A DNA stretch of 64,000 nucleotides from Bradyrhizobium sp. ORS 285 (GTDB lineage Bacteria; Pseudomonadota; Alphaproteobacteria; Rhizobiales; Xanthobacteraceae): assembly GCF_900176205.1 (NCBI RefSeq), contig NZ_LT859959.1:3741001-3805000 (forward strand), in the 5' to 3' direction. The notes beneath the pieces were generated by a model. That model did no database searches. It was not told where the DNA came from and saw nothing but the letters and a program-made list of their open reading frames with translations. Of this stretch, positions 27,214-35,515 are shown one piece after another. Position numbers and translations under genes: made by a program. How positions within the stretch are numbered: position 1 is the stretch's first letter; every line of letters starts with the position of its first letter.

Positions 27214-28575
27214 ATGTCGCATCGTTCCGGCCAGTACGCCGAATATCCCCAACACCATTCTCATGACCGCGGGCGCGCCGTGCAGCAGCGGCGGTCCCCG
27301 GTCAGTCATCCCGCTCCTCCGCCTTCCGCCTCGCAGAGCGACTACACGCTCGTGCATGCCGGCAAGCAGGTGCGCATCGGCCCTGTCGTGTTCTGGATCG
27401 TGGTCGGCACCGTCAGCCTGCTCGGCATCTGGTCGGCCGCGACCGCGACCTACTTCGCGTTTCGCGACGACGTGCTGACACGGCTGATCGCGCGCCAGGC
27501 CGAGATGCAATACGCCTACGAGGATCGCATCGCCGAGCTGCGCGCCAAGGTCGACCGCGCCACCAGCCGGCAGCTGCTCGATCAGGAGCAGTTCGACCAG
27601 AAGCTCGACCAGATCCTGAAGCGCCAGACCGCGCTCGAGGGCCGCGCCGCCGCGCTCGGCAGCATGCCCGACATCACCGGCTCGATCCGCGCGCCGGCGC
27701 GTGGCCCGGCGATCGAGCCCTCGGCTGCGCCGTCGACGCCGAAGCCGTCGCCGATCAGCGACACCGTGATCTTCACCGCGCCGCCGGACCGCGAGGCACG
27801 GCTGGAATCGCGCAGCCCCGTGCTCGCCAATGTGCAACCGAGCCAATCCACGAAACTCGCCGGCGTCGACAACGTGCTGACGCGGCTGACGCGTTCGCTC
27901 GACCAGGTCGAGGCGCGCCAGGTGGCGATGCTGGCCTCGGCCGAAGAGACGCTGGAATCCAAGCTGCGCCGCATGCGCGGCGTGATCACCGATCTCGGCC
28001 TCGACATGGGCCAGCTCGAAGCCGCCGCGCCGAAGGGCGGCATGGGCGGCCCGTTCGTGCCGGTCAAGCTCGGCGCCGAGTCCGGCCCGTTCGAGCGCCA
28101 GCTCTACCGCATCAGCATCACCCGCGCGCAGGTCGACAAGATGAACCGCACGCTGTCGCTGGTGCCCTATCGCAAGCCTGTCATCGGCGAGGTCGAGTTC
28201 ACCTCGGGCTTCGGCGTGCGCTCCGATCCGTTCCTCGGCCGCCCGGCCATGCATACCGGCCTCGACTTCCGCGCCGCGACCGGCGATCCCGTGCGCGTCA
28301 CCGCCAATGGCAAGGTGGTCAATGCCGGCTGGGCCGGCGGCTATGGCCGCATGGTCGAGGTCGACCACGGCAACGGCCTCTCCACCCGCTACGGCCATCT
28401 CTCCGAGATCAACGTCAAGATCGGCCAGCAGGTGAAGATCGGCGACATCATCGGCGAGGTCGGCTCGACCGGCCGTTCCACCGGTCCGCATCTGCACTAC
28501 GAGACCCGCATCGATGGCGAAGCCGTCGACCCGCAGAAATTCCTGCGCGCCGGCGTGCGGTTGAGCGCGGGTTAG
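27214..28575 (+). CDS. M23-family membrane-anchored peptidoglycan endopeptidase
   Basis: A 453-residue protein: short cytoplasmic N-terminus, one membrane helix near residues 50-75 (VFWIVVGTVSLLGIWSAAT), a coiled-coil region (about 85-135), a linker, and a C-terminal LytM/M23 domain. Zinc ligands are in the HTGLDF motif and in HLHYE, with GYGRMVEVDHGNG and RYGHLSEINV between them. It should cleave peptide cross-links or, if degenerate, regulate amidases; the ligands look intact. ATG 27214 is preferred because GGGAG lies six bases upstream; GTG at 27208 is too close to it. Confidence 0.92.
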   Translation: MSHRSGQYAEYPQHHSHDRGRAVQQRRSPVSHPAPPPSASQSDYTLVHAGKQVRIGPVVFWIVVGTVSLLGIWSAATATYFAFRDDVLTRLIARQAEMQYAYEDRIAELRAKVDRATSRQLLDQEQFDQKLDQILKRQTALEGRAAALGSMPDITGSIRAPARGPAIEPSAAPSTPKPSPISDTVIFTAPPDREARLESRSPVLANVQPSQSTKLAGVDNVLTRLTRSLDQVEARQVAMLASAEETLESKLRRMRGVITDLGLDMGQLEAAAPKGGMGGPFVPVKLGAESGPFERQLYRISITRAQVDKMNRTLSLVPYRKPVIGEVEFTSGFGVRSDPFLGRPAMHTGLDFRAATGDPVRVTANGKVVNAGWAGGYGRMVEVDHGNGLSTRYGHLSEINVKIGQQVKIGDIIGEVGSTGRSTGPHLHYETRIDGEAVDPQKFLRAGVRLSAG

Positions 28576-28903
28576 AACGGCCTCTGCCGACCTGTTGCGC
28601 GGCTGACCGCGAGCCGGCATCCTGACAGCACCATTGAATGGCTTCTCGACAAAGTCGTTTTGAAGCGCGAGGTGCCGGTGTGCTGATTTCGGACTATTCT
28701 GGAGCGCCCGCGAAGCAGATCGCGCGCGAGACGTATTTCCTGCAGAGCACGTCGAAGAGTCGGGAGACGGCGGCCTAGCAACGCCGCGTTCGACACCATG
28801 TTTGCGACATCCCTTTGGAAGTTGTTCAGAGCCGAATGGTCAAAACCTCGAGCGACAATCGTCCGATCCGACTGCTCTCTCTGATGGAGAGAAGGCGCCT
28901 CGT
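28576..28903. other. Intergenic region, no gene seen
   Basis: These 328 bases separate the convergent M23 peptidase and first LysM gene. No conserved protein, hairpin terminator or repeat stands out. Confidence 0.4.
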
Positions 28904-30136
28904 CTACGGCTTCTCGGGAATCGTGAAGACCTGGCCGGGATAGATCAGATCCGGACTGCGGATCTGCTCGCGGTTGGCCTTGTAGATCACGGCGTAGCGC
29001 ATGCCGCCGCCGAGCAGGCGCCGGCTGATGTGCCACAGGCTGTCGCCGCGCGCGACCGTCACCGTCGCCGCCTTCGGCTCGGGCTTGGCGGCCGGCAAGA
29101 TCGCCTCGCGCGGATCACCTGCGGCCGCGAGCAGCGTCGGCTGCGCCGCCGGGCGCGTCGTGTCGGTCGTGGATGCAGCAGCGGCCGAAGGCACCGATGC
29201 GGTCGTCGTCGGGTCGTCGGGCAGGCTCAGCGGCACCTCGGCACGCGCCTGGACGGAGCCCGAGGCGGCATCGACCTCGTCGAGCCTGATGCGGTCATCG
29301 CCGGCCCGGCTGAGGCCCTTGCCGACGGTGATGCCGAGCCGTCCATCGGCGGCCGCGACCGTCGACGAGATCAGCCGGTCGTTGAGATACAAACGCACCG
29401 TTGCGCCGGGACGCGCGCGACCATTGATGCGCAGCACGCCGTCCGACTCATGATCGACCGCGTCGACCCCCAGCGCCTGCGGGATCGCGGCACTCGGCTT
29501 GGAGAGCACGCGGGTGGGCTCATCCGGCGCCAGCAGCGCCACCGTTGCCGGCTGCCGGCTCGCCTCGATATTCACCGCGACGCTCTGCTTCGAGGTCACC
29601 TCGCGGCCATCGGCCAGCTTCGACTGCAGCGTCAGCTCATAGCTGCCGGCCGGAAGGCGGCGCGGCACCATGGCGAATTGCCCCGCCCGATCGGCGACGG
29701 CCCGGTCATGCACCTCGCCATTGCGCAACAGCTCGACCGTCGTGCCTGGCGCCGCACGCCCGGCAACGACAGCATCCCCTGAGGGATCCACATTGACCAC
29801 GTCGAACGCCGGCAGATCGGTCTGAACGGCCGACTGCGGAGCCAGCGAGCCAAGCACGTCGGCAAGGCCGCTGGCCTGCTGTTGCACCTTGGCGAGCGGG
29901 CTTGTCCCCTGCTGATTTGCCCCCTGCTCCTGCATGCGGCCTTGGCTGAGCCCGGCGTCGCGCAGTGCTCCGGCGGCCGCATTCGTCGGCTCACGCGCGG
30001 CTGTCGTTTCCTGCCCGTTGATCGCGGGATCGCGATTGGAGATCGGACCAAGCACGAACACGAACGCTGCGGCGGAGGCCGCAAGCGCCACCACGCCGAG
30101 GATGATCCCGACCATCGGCTTGCCGTTCAAGATCAT
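28904..30136 (-). CDS. LysM peptidoglycan-binding protein with Ig-like repeats (copy 1)
   Basis: A 410-residue protein with one N-terminal membrane helix (MVGIILGVVALAASAAAFVF), a low-complexity linker, two Ig-like repeats (around 120-205 with VVAGRAAPGTTVELLRNG, and 235-305 with INGRARPGATVRLYLNDR), and a C-terminal LysM domain (VARGDSLWHISRRLLG to IYPGQVFTIP). It should sit in the inner membrane and bind the cell wall. It has a same-length paralogue at 37741-38973, also on the minus strand, with DNA still clearly alike in the LysM part. Confidence 0.88.
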   Translation of the reverse strand: MILNGKPMVGIILGVVALAASAAAFVFVLGPISNRDPAINGQETTAAREPTNAAAGALRDAGLSQGRMQEQGANQQGTSPLAKVQQQASGLADVLGSLAPQSAVQTDLPAFDVVNVDPSGDAVVAGRAAPGTTVELLRNGEVHDRAVADRAGQFAMVPRRLPAGSYELTLQSKLADGREVTSKQSVAVNIEASRQPATVALLAPDEPTRVLSKPSAAIPQALGVDAVDHESDGVLRINGRARPGATVRLYLNDRLISSTVAAADGRLGITVGKGLSRAGDDRIRLDEVDAASGSVQARAEVPLSLPDDPTTTASVPSAAAASTTDTTRPAAQPTLLAAAGDPREAILPAAKPEPKAATVTVARGDSLWHISRRLLGGGMRYAVIYKANREQIRSPDLIYPGQVFTIPEKP

Positions 30137-30286
30137 GCGTCGGTCCGTCCCTCGTCATGTCGATGGTGCGCGAATCGCGCCATATCATTCGCGTTCGACA
30201 AACACCATTACGGCAGCCCGACGGCGAGACCGTAGCATTCCGGACTGCTGCACCAAGTCAGCATCTGATGCAGACCGGCCACTACA

Positions 30287-31468
30287 CTAGGCGCTCGCGG
30301 AGGACGACACGCCGAGGGCGTCGAGAAAGCGCGACAGGTCCTGCCAGAGTTCGCCCGGCTCCTCCAGGCCGATGCTCAGCCGCACCAATCCCTCGCGCGC
30401 ATCCCACGGCCTGATGGTGCGACCGGCGACGACGTTCATCGGCGCGATCAGGCTGTGCGTGCCGCCCCATGACGCGCCGATCGCAAACAGCCGCAATTGC
30501 CCGAGCGCGTGATCGATACGCGAGGTGTGCTCCGGCTTGATGACGATGCTGAACACGGTGCTCGCGCCGGCGAAGTCGCGCGCGAACACCTTGTGCCCCG
30601 GACAGGACGGCAGCGCCGGATGCAGCACGCGGGCAACCGCAGGCGCATCCTGCAGGCGCTTGGCGAAGTCCAGCGCGACGCGGCCGGAATGCGCCATGCG
30701 CACGCCCATGGTCTCGATCCCCCGCAGCGCCAGCGCCGCCTCGTCCGGCGACACGCCGATCCCGAGCGGGCCCAGCACATCCTTCAGCGCCTTGCGTAAG
30801 CCCAAATCCTTCACCGTGATCGAGCCGAGCAGCAGGTCGGAATGTCCGCCGACATATTTCGTCAGCGCCTCCACCGCAAAATCGACGCCATGCGCCAGCG
30901 GTTTGAACAACAGAGGGCTGGCCCAGGTGTTGTCGCATCCCGTGAGCACGCCGCGCGCCTTCGCGGCCGCCACGATCGCCGGGACGTCCTGCACCTCCAT
31001 CGTGGCGGACCCCGGCGACTCCATCCAGATCAACCGCGTCGCGGGATCGATGAGCTCTGCGATGCCGCCGCCGACCAGGGGATCATAGATCTGGTGGGCG
31101 ATGCCGCGCGCAGCCAGATAGCCGGCGCACAGGCCCTTCACCGGCGGATAGACGTGGTCCGGGACCAGCACCTTGTCGCCGGGCGTGAGCACGGCGAGCA
31201 TCGTGAGTGCCACCGCAGCCTGGCCGGAGGGCACCAGCACGGTGCGCTCGCCGCCATGCAGCGCCGTCAGTTGCGCCTCCAGCGTCCGCGTTGTCGGCGT
31301 GCCGAGCAGGCCATACGTGTAGCCGTCGAGCCCGCGCTCCGCCCGCTGCGCGAAAGCCTGCGGATCGTCATACACGATCGTCGAGGCGCGATAGGTCGGG
31401 ACAGCGAGCGACTTGAAGCCGTCATGGGACACTGCGGGATGCTGAACGCAACGGGTGAGATCGTGCAT
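30287..31468 (-). CDS. metC: Cystathionine beta-lyase / Cys-Met metabolism PLP enzyme
   Basis: A 393-residue enzyme of the Cys/Met-metabolism PLP family. The PLP lysine is in ALTKYVGGHSDLLLGS, the phosphate-binding region in LVPSGQAAVALTML, and the substrate tyrosine pair in GYTYGLLGTPTTRTLE. MetC splits cystathionine into homocysteine, pyruvate and ammonia. Start ATG 31468 (MHDLTRCVQHP) is preferred over the longer frame from 31528. Family members differ in reaction, so beta-lyase is likely but not certain. It lies 67 bases after an aminotransferase gene on the same strand. Confidence 0.85.
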   Translation of the reverse strand: MHDLTRCVQHPAVSHDGFKSLAVPTYRASTIVYDDPQAFAQRAERGLDGYTYGLLGTPTTRTLEAQLTALHGGERTVLVPSGQAAVALTMLAVLTPGDKVLVPDHVYPPVKGLCAGYLAARGIAHQIYDPLVGGGIAELIDPATRLIWMESPGSATMEVQDVPAIVAAAKARGVLTGCDNTWASPLLFKPLAHGVDFAVEALTKYVGGHSDLLLGSITVKDLGLRKALKDVLGPLGIGVSPDEAALALRGIETMGVRMAHSGRVALDFAKRLQDAPAVARVLHPALPSCPGHKVFARDFAGASTVFSIVIKPEHTSRIDHALGQLRLFAIGASWGGTHSLIAPMNVVAGRTIRPWDAREGLVRLSIGLEEPGELWQDLSRFLDALGVSSSASA

Positions 31469-31535
31469 GGGAACCTCGTGGAGCAAGGCTGCCATGCTAC
31501 CGCAATCAGGTGACGCGCGCGCCATCAAGGCCGGC

Positions 31536-32696
31536 TCAATCCGCGGTCATTTGCTTCGACCGCGCGACCGACTTCAACGCCTCTGACAGCCGCCCCAGCG
31601 CCTCATCGAGGTCCGGCGCTCCCAGCAAGCCGAAGCCGAGACGAACCACGTGCACCTCATCTCCGAACCACGATCCCGGAGCGACGCGGGTCTCGCGAAC
31701 CGCGAGTTCGTCGTGGAAGCGCGAGACGTCGGCCTCGCTGAACACGCCGCGCTTGAGCCTGACACAGCAGAGCGCGCCGGCGTCCGGCCTGACCCATTCG
31801 ATCAGATCCGCGTGGGCGGCGACGAATGCCGCGGTCCGCTGCAGTCCCGACGCCAGGTGCCGCCGCCGGCCACGCATGATCGTCTCTCCCCGCTGCAAGA
31901 TGCGTAACGCGAGCGCTTCATCGACCACGGAGTTGGAGATCGTCGTGTTGAACTTGCCCAGAATGAGTTGCGTCCGCAGGGCCTGGTGCTGCGTGATCAA
32001 CCATCCCGTGCGGATGCCGGGCGCGCCGTGGCACTTGGAGAACGAGGCACAACTGACGAGACGGCGATCGCGCCCGACCAGACTCGGCCGCACCTCCGCC
32101 TCGCCATACACCGCTTCGCGATAGGTCTCGTCCACCAGCAGGAACGCACCGGGACAGATCGCGTCCATGGTTGCGAGCAGATCGTGCATTTCGCGATCCG
32201 TCAGGACGACGCCCGACGGGTTCTGCGGCGAAGCCAGGCTGACCAGCCGCGTCCGTGGCGTCAGCACCGCCCTCAGCCGGTCGGCATCGAGACGATACCC
32301 GTCGTCGAACCTGACCGGCAGATCGGCAATGCTCATGCCGACGGATTGAAGCACGGTGCGTGCGTTGGGAAAGGCAGGCTGCCCGATCACCACCTCGGCG
32401 CCCGGCTCGCTCAAAACGAAGGCGATCAGAAAGAGCGCCTGCATGCCGCCGGCGGTCGTGACGACGTCGTCCGCTGTCACCCCTTGACGCGCCGCGATCA
32501 GCTCACGCAGTTCGGCCCGGCCCTCCGTCGGTCCATAGGCGAGCGCAAGATCCCGTAGCTCGTCACCGCGGAGATCTGCAAGCAATTCGCCGAGCCGGAG
32601 ATCCGGACCGAGACTCTCGGCGAGATCGAAGCGGACCGGGTGTGAGGTCAGGGACATGATGTCGTTATGCGGAAAGCGGCGCGGCACGTGGGTCAT
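31536..32696 (-). CDS. Class I/II PLP aminotransferase
   Basis: A 386-residue fold-type I aminotransferase. Visible motifs are YGPTEGRAELRELIA, ASPQNPSGVVL, the VDETY motif with PLP-contacting Asp and Tyr, and the PLP lysine in SCASFSKCHGAPGIRTGW. ATG 32696 has GGAGG seven bases upstream. It is divergent from a MocR-type regulator that itself carries an aminotransferase fold, so that regulator probably controls it and the metC-like gene. The amino-acid substrate is unknown. Confidence 0.87.
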   Translation of the reverse strand: MTHVPRRFPHNDIMSLTSHPVRFDLAESLGPDLRLGELLADLRGDELRDLALAYGPTEGRAELRELIAARQGVTADDVVTTAGGMQALFLIAFVLSEPGAEVVIGQPAFPNARTVLQSVGMSIADLPVRFDDGYRLDADRLRAVLTPRTRLVSLASPQNPSGVVLTDREMHDLLATMDAICPGAFLLVDETYREAVYGEAEVRPSLVGRDRRLVSCASFSKCHGAPGIRTGWLITQHQALRTQLILGKFNTTISNSVVDEALALRILQRGETIMRGRRRHLASGLQRTAAFVAAHADLIEWVRPDAGALCCVRLKRGVFSEADVSRFHDELAVRETRVAPGSWFGDEVHVVRLGFGLLGAPDLDEALGRLSEALKSVARSKQMTAD

Positions 32697-32754
32697 CGCA
32701 GACCTCCAGGAGAATGTGCAAGGACGCTACCCCCGCCGGGAGCCTGGATGACAG

Positions 32755-32808
32755 ATACAGACAGTGACAATTGTCACCAGAACAGATTTACGCTTGAATT
32801 GTCTGTAT
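32755..32808. promoter_or_regulatory. Operator region of the divergent aminotransferase/MocR pair
   Basis: A perfect palindrome GTGACAATTGTCAC lies at 32764-32777. A second inverted pair, ATACAGACA (32755-32763) and TGTCTGTAT (32800-32808), brackets it, with the right arm reaching the MocR start codon. Such nested symmetry suggests autoregulation by the MocR protein. Confidence 0.55.
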
Positions 32809-34243
32809 GGACCGGCGCACACCTGCTCTGCCCCTCTACGAAGCTCTCGCCGACAGCGTAACGGCGCTCGTCGATGACGGCGTGTTGCGCGCCGGGATGC
32901 GCGCGCTTTCGGTCCGCAGCTTCGCGGCCCAGCACGGTGTCAGCCTGACGACCGCGCTGCAGACCTATCGCCTGCTGGAGGATCGCGGCGTGCTCGAGGC
33001 CCGGCCCAAATCCGGCTTCTACATTATGGCCAGGCCGCACCAGCAACGCCCGCTTCCGACAGCCTCGCAGCCGCCGTTGCGCGCCACGCAGGTCTCGGTC
33101 AGCAATCCCGTCTTCAGCGTGCTGTCCTACGCCAGCGATTTCTCCTATGCGCCGCTCGGCTGTGCGATTCCCAGCGCCGGCCTGCTCGCGGCCGAACGGC
33201 TCGACCGTCATCTCGCCCGCTGTGCGCGGGTCCACGGCCGCCGCTACAATCTCTACGCCGATCCTCATGGGGATGCCGAGCTGCGGGTCCAGATTTCCGA
33301 ACGGGCCTTGCGCCTGGGGCACGCGGTGGCCCCCGAGGGCGTGCTGATCACCAACGGCTGCACCGAGGCGCTGAACATCGCTCTGAGCGTGACCACCAGG
33401 CACGGCGACACCGTCGCCATCGAATCCCCGACCTATTTCGGCCTGCTGCAGGTGCTCGAGGCGCGCGGCCTGCGGGCGCTGGAGCTGCCGACCGATCCCG
33501 TGAACGGCATAGACGTTGCCGCGCTGGACAGGGTGCTCGGCGCGCGGCGCGTGTCGGCCTGCCTTCTGGCATCGAGCTTCAACAATCCGCTGGGTTACCG
33601 GACCGGCGATAAACGCAAGGCCGAAATCACCAAGGTGCTCACGCGTCACGGCGTCCCCTTGATCGAGGACGACATCTACGGCGACATCAGCTTCGGCGAA
33701 GAGCGGCCGCGCCCCTTCGCCGCGATCAGTCCGAAGGCCGACATCATCCTCTGCAGCTCGTTCTCCAAGACGATCGCGCCTGGCTATCGCATCGGCTGGC
33801 TTGCCGCCAATCACCGTCACGACCAGATCCTGGCGGCCAAGTTCGCGCTCTCGCTGAGCGGCGCGGCGCTGCCGCAGAAAGCGATGGCCGACTTCCTCGG
33901 CTCGGGCGGCTACGACGCCCATCTCAGGCGCATCCGCAAGGTGTTCGCCGGCAACGTCGACCGGATCCGACGCGTGGTCGATCGCAGCTTCCCGACAGCG
34001 ACGCGGATGACCAACCCGCAGGGCGGCTTCGTTCTCTGGCTGGAGCTGCCGAAGGGGTTCGACTCCGACGCGCTCTACGCCCGCGCCATCCGCGAGCGCA
34101 TCTGTTTCGTGCCCGGCGGGCTGTTCACCGCCAGCGGCGGCTATCGCAACTGCCTGCGACTGAGCTGCAGCCATGATTGGGACGCGCGCATCGAGCGCAG
34201 CGTCGCGCGGCTCGGCGAGCTGGCTCACGAGCTACTGGCATAG
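32807..34243 (+). CDS. MocR-type regulator (GntR helix-turn-helix plus aminotransferase domain)
   Basis: A 478-residue chimera: residues 1-75 form a GntR winged helix-turn-helix (SVRSFAAQHGVSLTTALQTYRLLEDRGVLEARPKSGFY), and residues 95-478 an aminotransferase-like PLP domain with NNPLGYR, EDDIYGDISF and the PLP lysine in CSSFSKTIAPGYRIGW. MocR proteins use PLP or its amino-acid adducts as signals. It is divergent from the aminotransferase gene and shares a palindromic operator with it. Confidence 0.92.
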   Translation: MDRRTPALPLYEALADSVTALVDDGVLRAGMRALSVRSFAAQHGVSLTTALQTYRLLEDRGVLEARPKSGFYIMARPHQQRPLPTASQPPLRATQVSVSNPVFSVLSYASDFSYAPLGCAIPSAGLLAAERLDRHLARCARVHGRRYNLYADPHGDAELRVQISERALRLGHAVAPEGVLITNGCTEALNIALSVTTRHGDTVAIESPTYFGLLQVLEARGLRALELPTDPVNGIDVAALDRVLGARRVSACLLASSFNNPLGYRTGDKRKAEITKVLTRHGVPLIEDDIYGDISFGEERPRPFAAISPKADIILCSSFSKTIAPGYRIGWLAANHRHDQILAAKFALSLSGAALPQKAMADFLGSGGYDAHLRRIRKVFAGNVDRIRRVVDRSFPTATRMTNPQGGFVLWLELPKGFDSDALYARAIRERICFVPGGLFTASGGYRNCLRLSCSHDWDARIERSVARLGELAHELLA

Positions 34244-34591
34244 ACCCTTGGCTCCGCAATAAGCGGCAATCGGTGCTGCGTTGAGGTCTCGCCGTCTCCA
34301 CTGTCGTTATGCTCCGCCACCCGGTCTGACCACCGGCAAGCTGGTAACCGTTACCCCTTGCTCGACATGGAACCAGAGGCTCAGCTCCGACGCAGACCTG
34401 CAGGGATGCGCAAAATTCCCGTAGAATAACGGGGTCTTCTCCGACGCCTCCTAAATCGACGCAACCAACGAGCGAACAGAAGACTATGGGAAAACCATAT
34501 TGGCCGCATGCTACCTAAGCATGTACATAGGAGTAGCGACCTATCCGTCACATCATGTTCTTTGACCTGATTCGCAAGGACGCTCGACTCG
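34244..34591. other. Intergenic region at the left edge of the Hachiman islet
   Basis: These 348 bases contain no recognisable gene. From about 34400 the composition shifts to the lower GC content of the hamA-hamB pair, so the left boundary of the acquired segment probably lies here. A short inverted repeat (GCATGC and related bases around 34507-34525) is the only structure seen. No integrase site, tRNA end or insertion sequence was found. Confidence 0.4.
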
Positions 34592-35515
34592 ATGCCCGGC
34601 CTCTCATTTGAAATCCTCGTTGATGACGCCCTAGCCGAAGTAACCTCCGCTTCCCAACTCGCGACGGCAGTCAACAAGAGAGTTCTCAGCCTAATCAACG
34701 ACTTTGAAGACGGCGAGTGGCGCTACCCAAAGTTTCAGAGCTACCTTTGGGACAATATTGCTCACACCGCTCTATCGCAAAGAGAGCGATCCGCATTGAT
34801 CGACCACAGTCATAGTAGCCTTATAGCCGCCGCCCAGAACCTCCGACTAACTGACAAGGACGAATTGGGCCAGGGCAGTGAGATAGCCGAAGTATTTTTG
34901 TACGGATTGATGCACCATCGCTTTGGCGCACTACCCGTTGTTCCAAAGATCTTCTACAAGCAAAACGTTCAAGACAACGCAAAAGGCGCAGACAGCGTCC
35001 ATATCGTGGTGAATGGGGACGACTTCACGCTTTGGTTCGGCGAGGCCAAATTCTACAACTCCATCGTCGATGCGAGATTAGACGCGATTGTAACCTCTGT
35101 ACTCAACTCGCTATCGACGGATAAACTCAAAAAAGAGAACGCAATAATCACAAGCGTCTCCGACCTAGATGGCCTGCCAATCGCCGCGAACGTTCGCGAA
35201 AAGATAAAGGCCGCCTTGAGCAATCGCGAGTCCATCGATTATCTAAAGCCCAAAATTCACATCCCAATTCTTCTGCTGCACGAATGCACAACAACCAAAG
35301 AGACAAAGGAATTATCAGAGCAGTACAAATCAAAGATAATTGCATATCATAAAGACCGAGCGGCTTCGTATTTCTCAAAGCAAATTGCAAAGTCTGGAGC
35401 AATTAACAAATACGACAAAATTAACTTTCATATTATTCTCTTCCCAGTTCCGAGCAAAAAAACAATCGTTGACGCATTTGTGCACGCAGTAGCTTTCTAT
35501 AAAGGGCAAACATAG
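34592..35515 (+). CDS. hamA: HamA: DUF1837 nuclease-like subunit of a Hachiman defence system
   Basis: A 307-residue DUF1837 protein, the defining HamA family of Hachiman anti-phage defence. PD-(D/E)xK nuclease residues are visible: E97 in the GSEIAE helix, D134 in NAKGADSVH, then E151 and K153 in LWFGEAKFY. In characterised Hachiman, HamA is a DNase held inactive by HamB and released when damaged or phage DNA is sensed. The codon usage is much richer in A and T than the neighbours (frequent AAA, ATA, TTA). The stop overlaps the hamB start by one base (TAGTG). The family match and residues are seen in sequence; activity is inferred. Confidence 0.85.
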   Translation: MPGLSFEILVDDALAEVTSASQLATAVNKRVLSLINDFEDGEWRYPKFQSYLWDNIAHTALSQRERSALIDHSHSSLIAAAQNLRLTDKDELGQGSEIAEVFLYGLMHHRFGALPVVPKIFYKQNVQDNAKGADSVHIVVNGDDFTLWFGEAKFYNSIVDARLDAIVTSVLNSLSTDKLKKENAIITSVSDLDGLPIAANVREKIKAALSNRESIDYLKPKIHIPILLLHECTTTKETKELSEQYKSKIIAYHKDRAASYFSKQIAKSGAINKYDKINFHIILFPVPSKKTIVDAFVHAVAFYKGQT

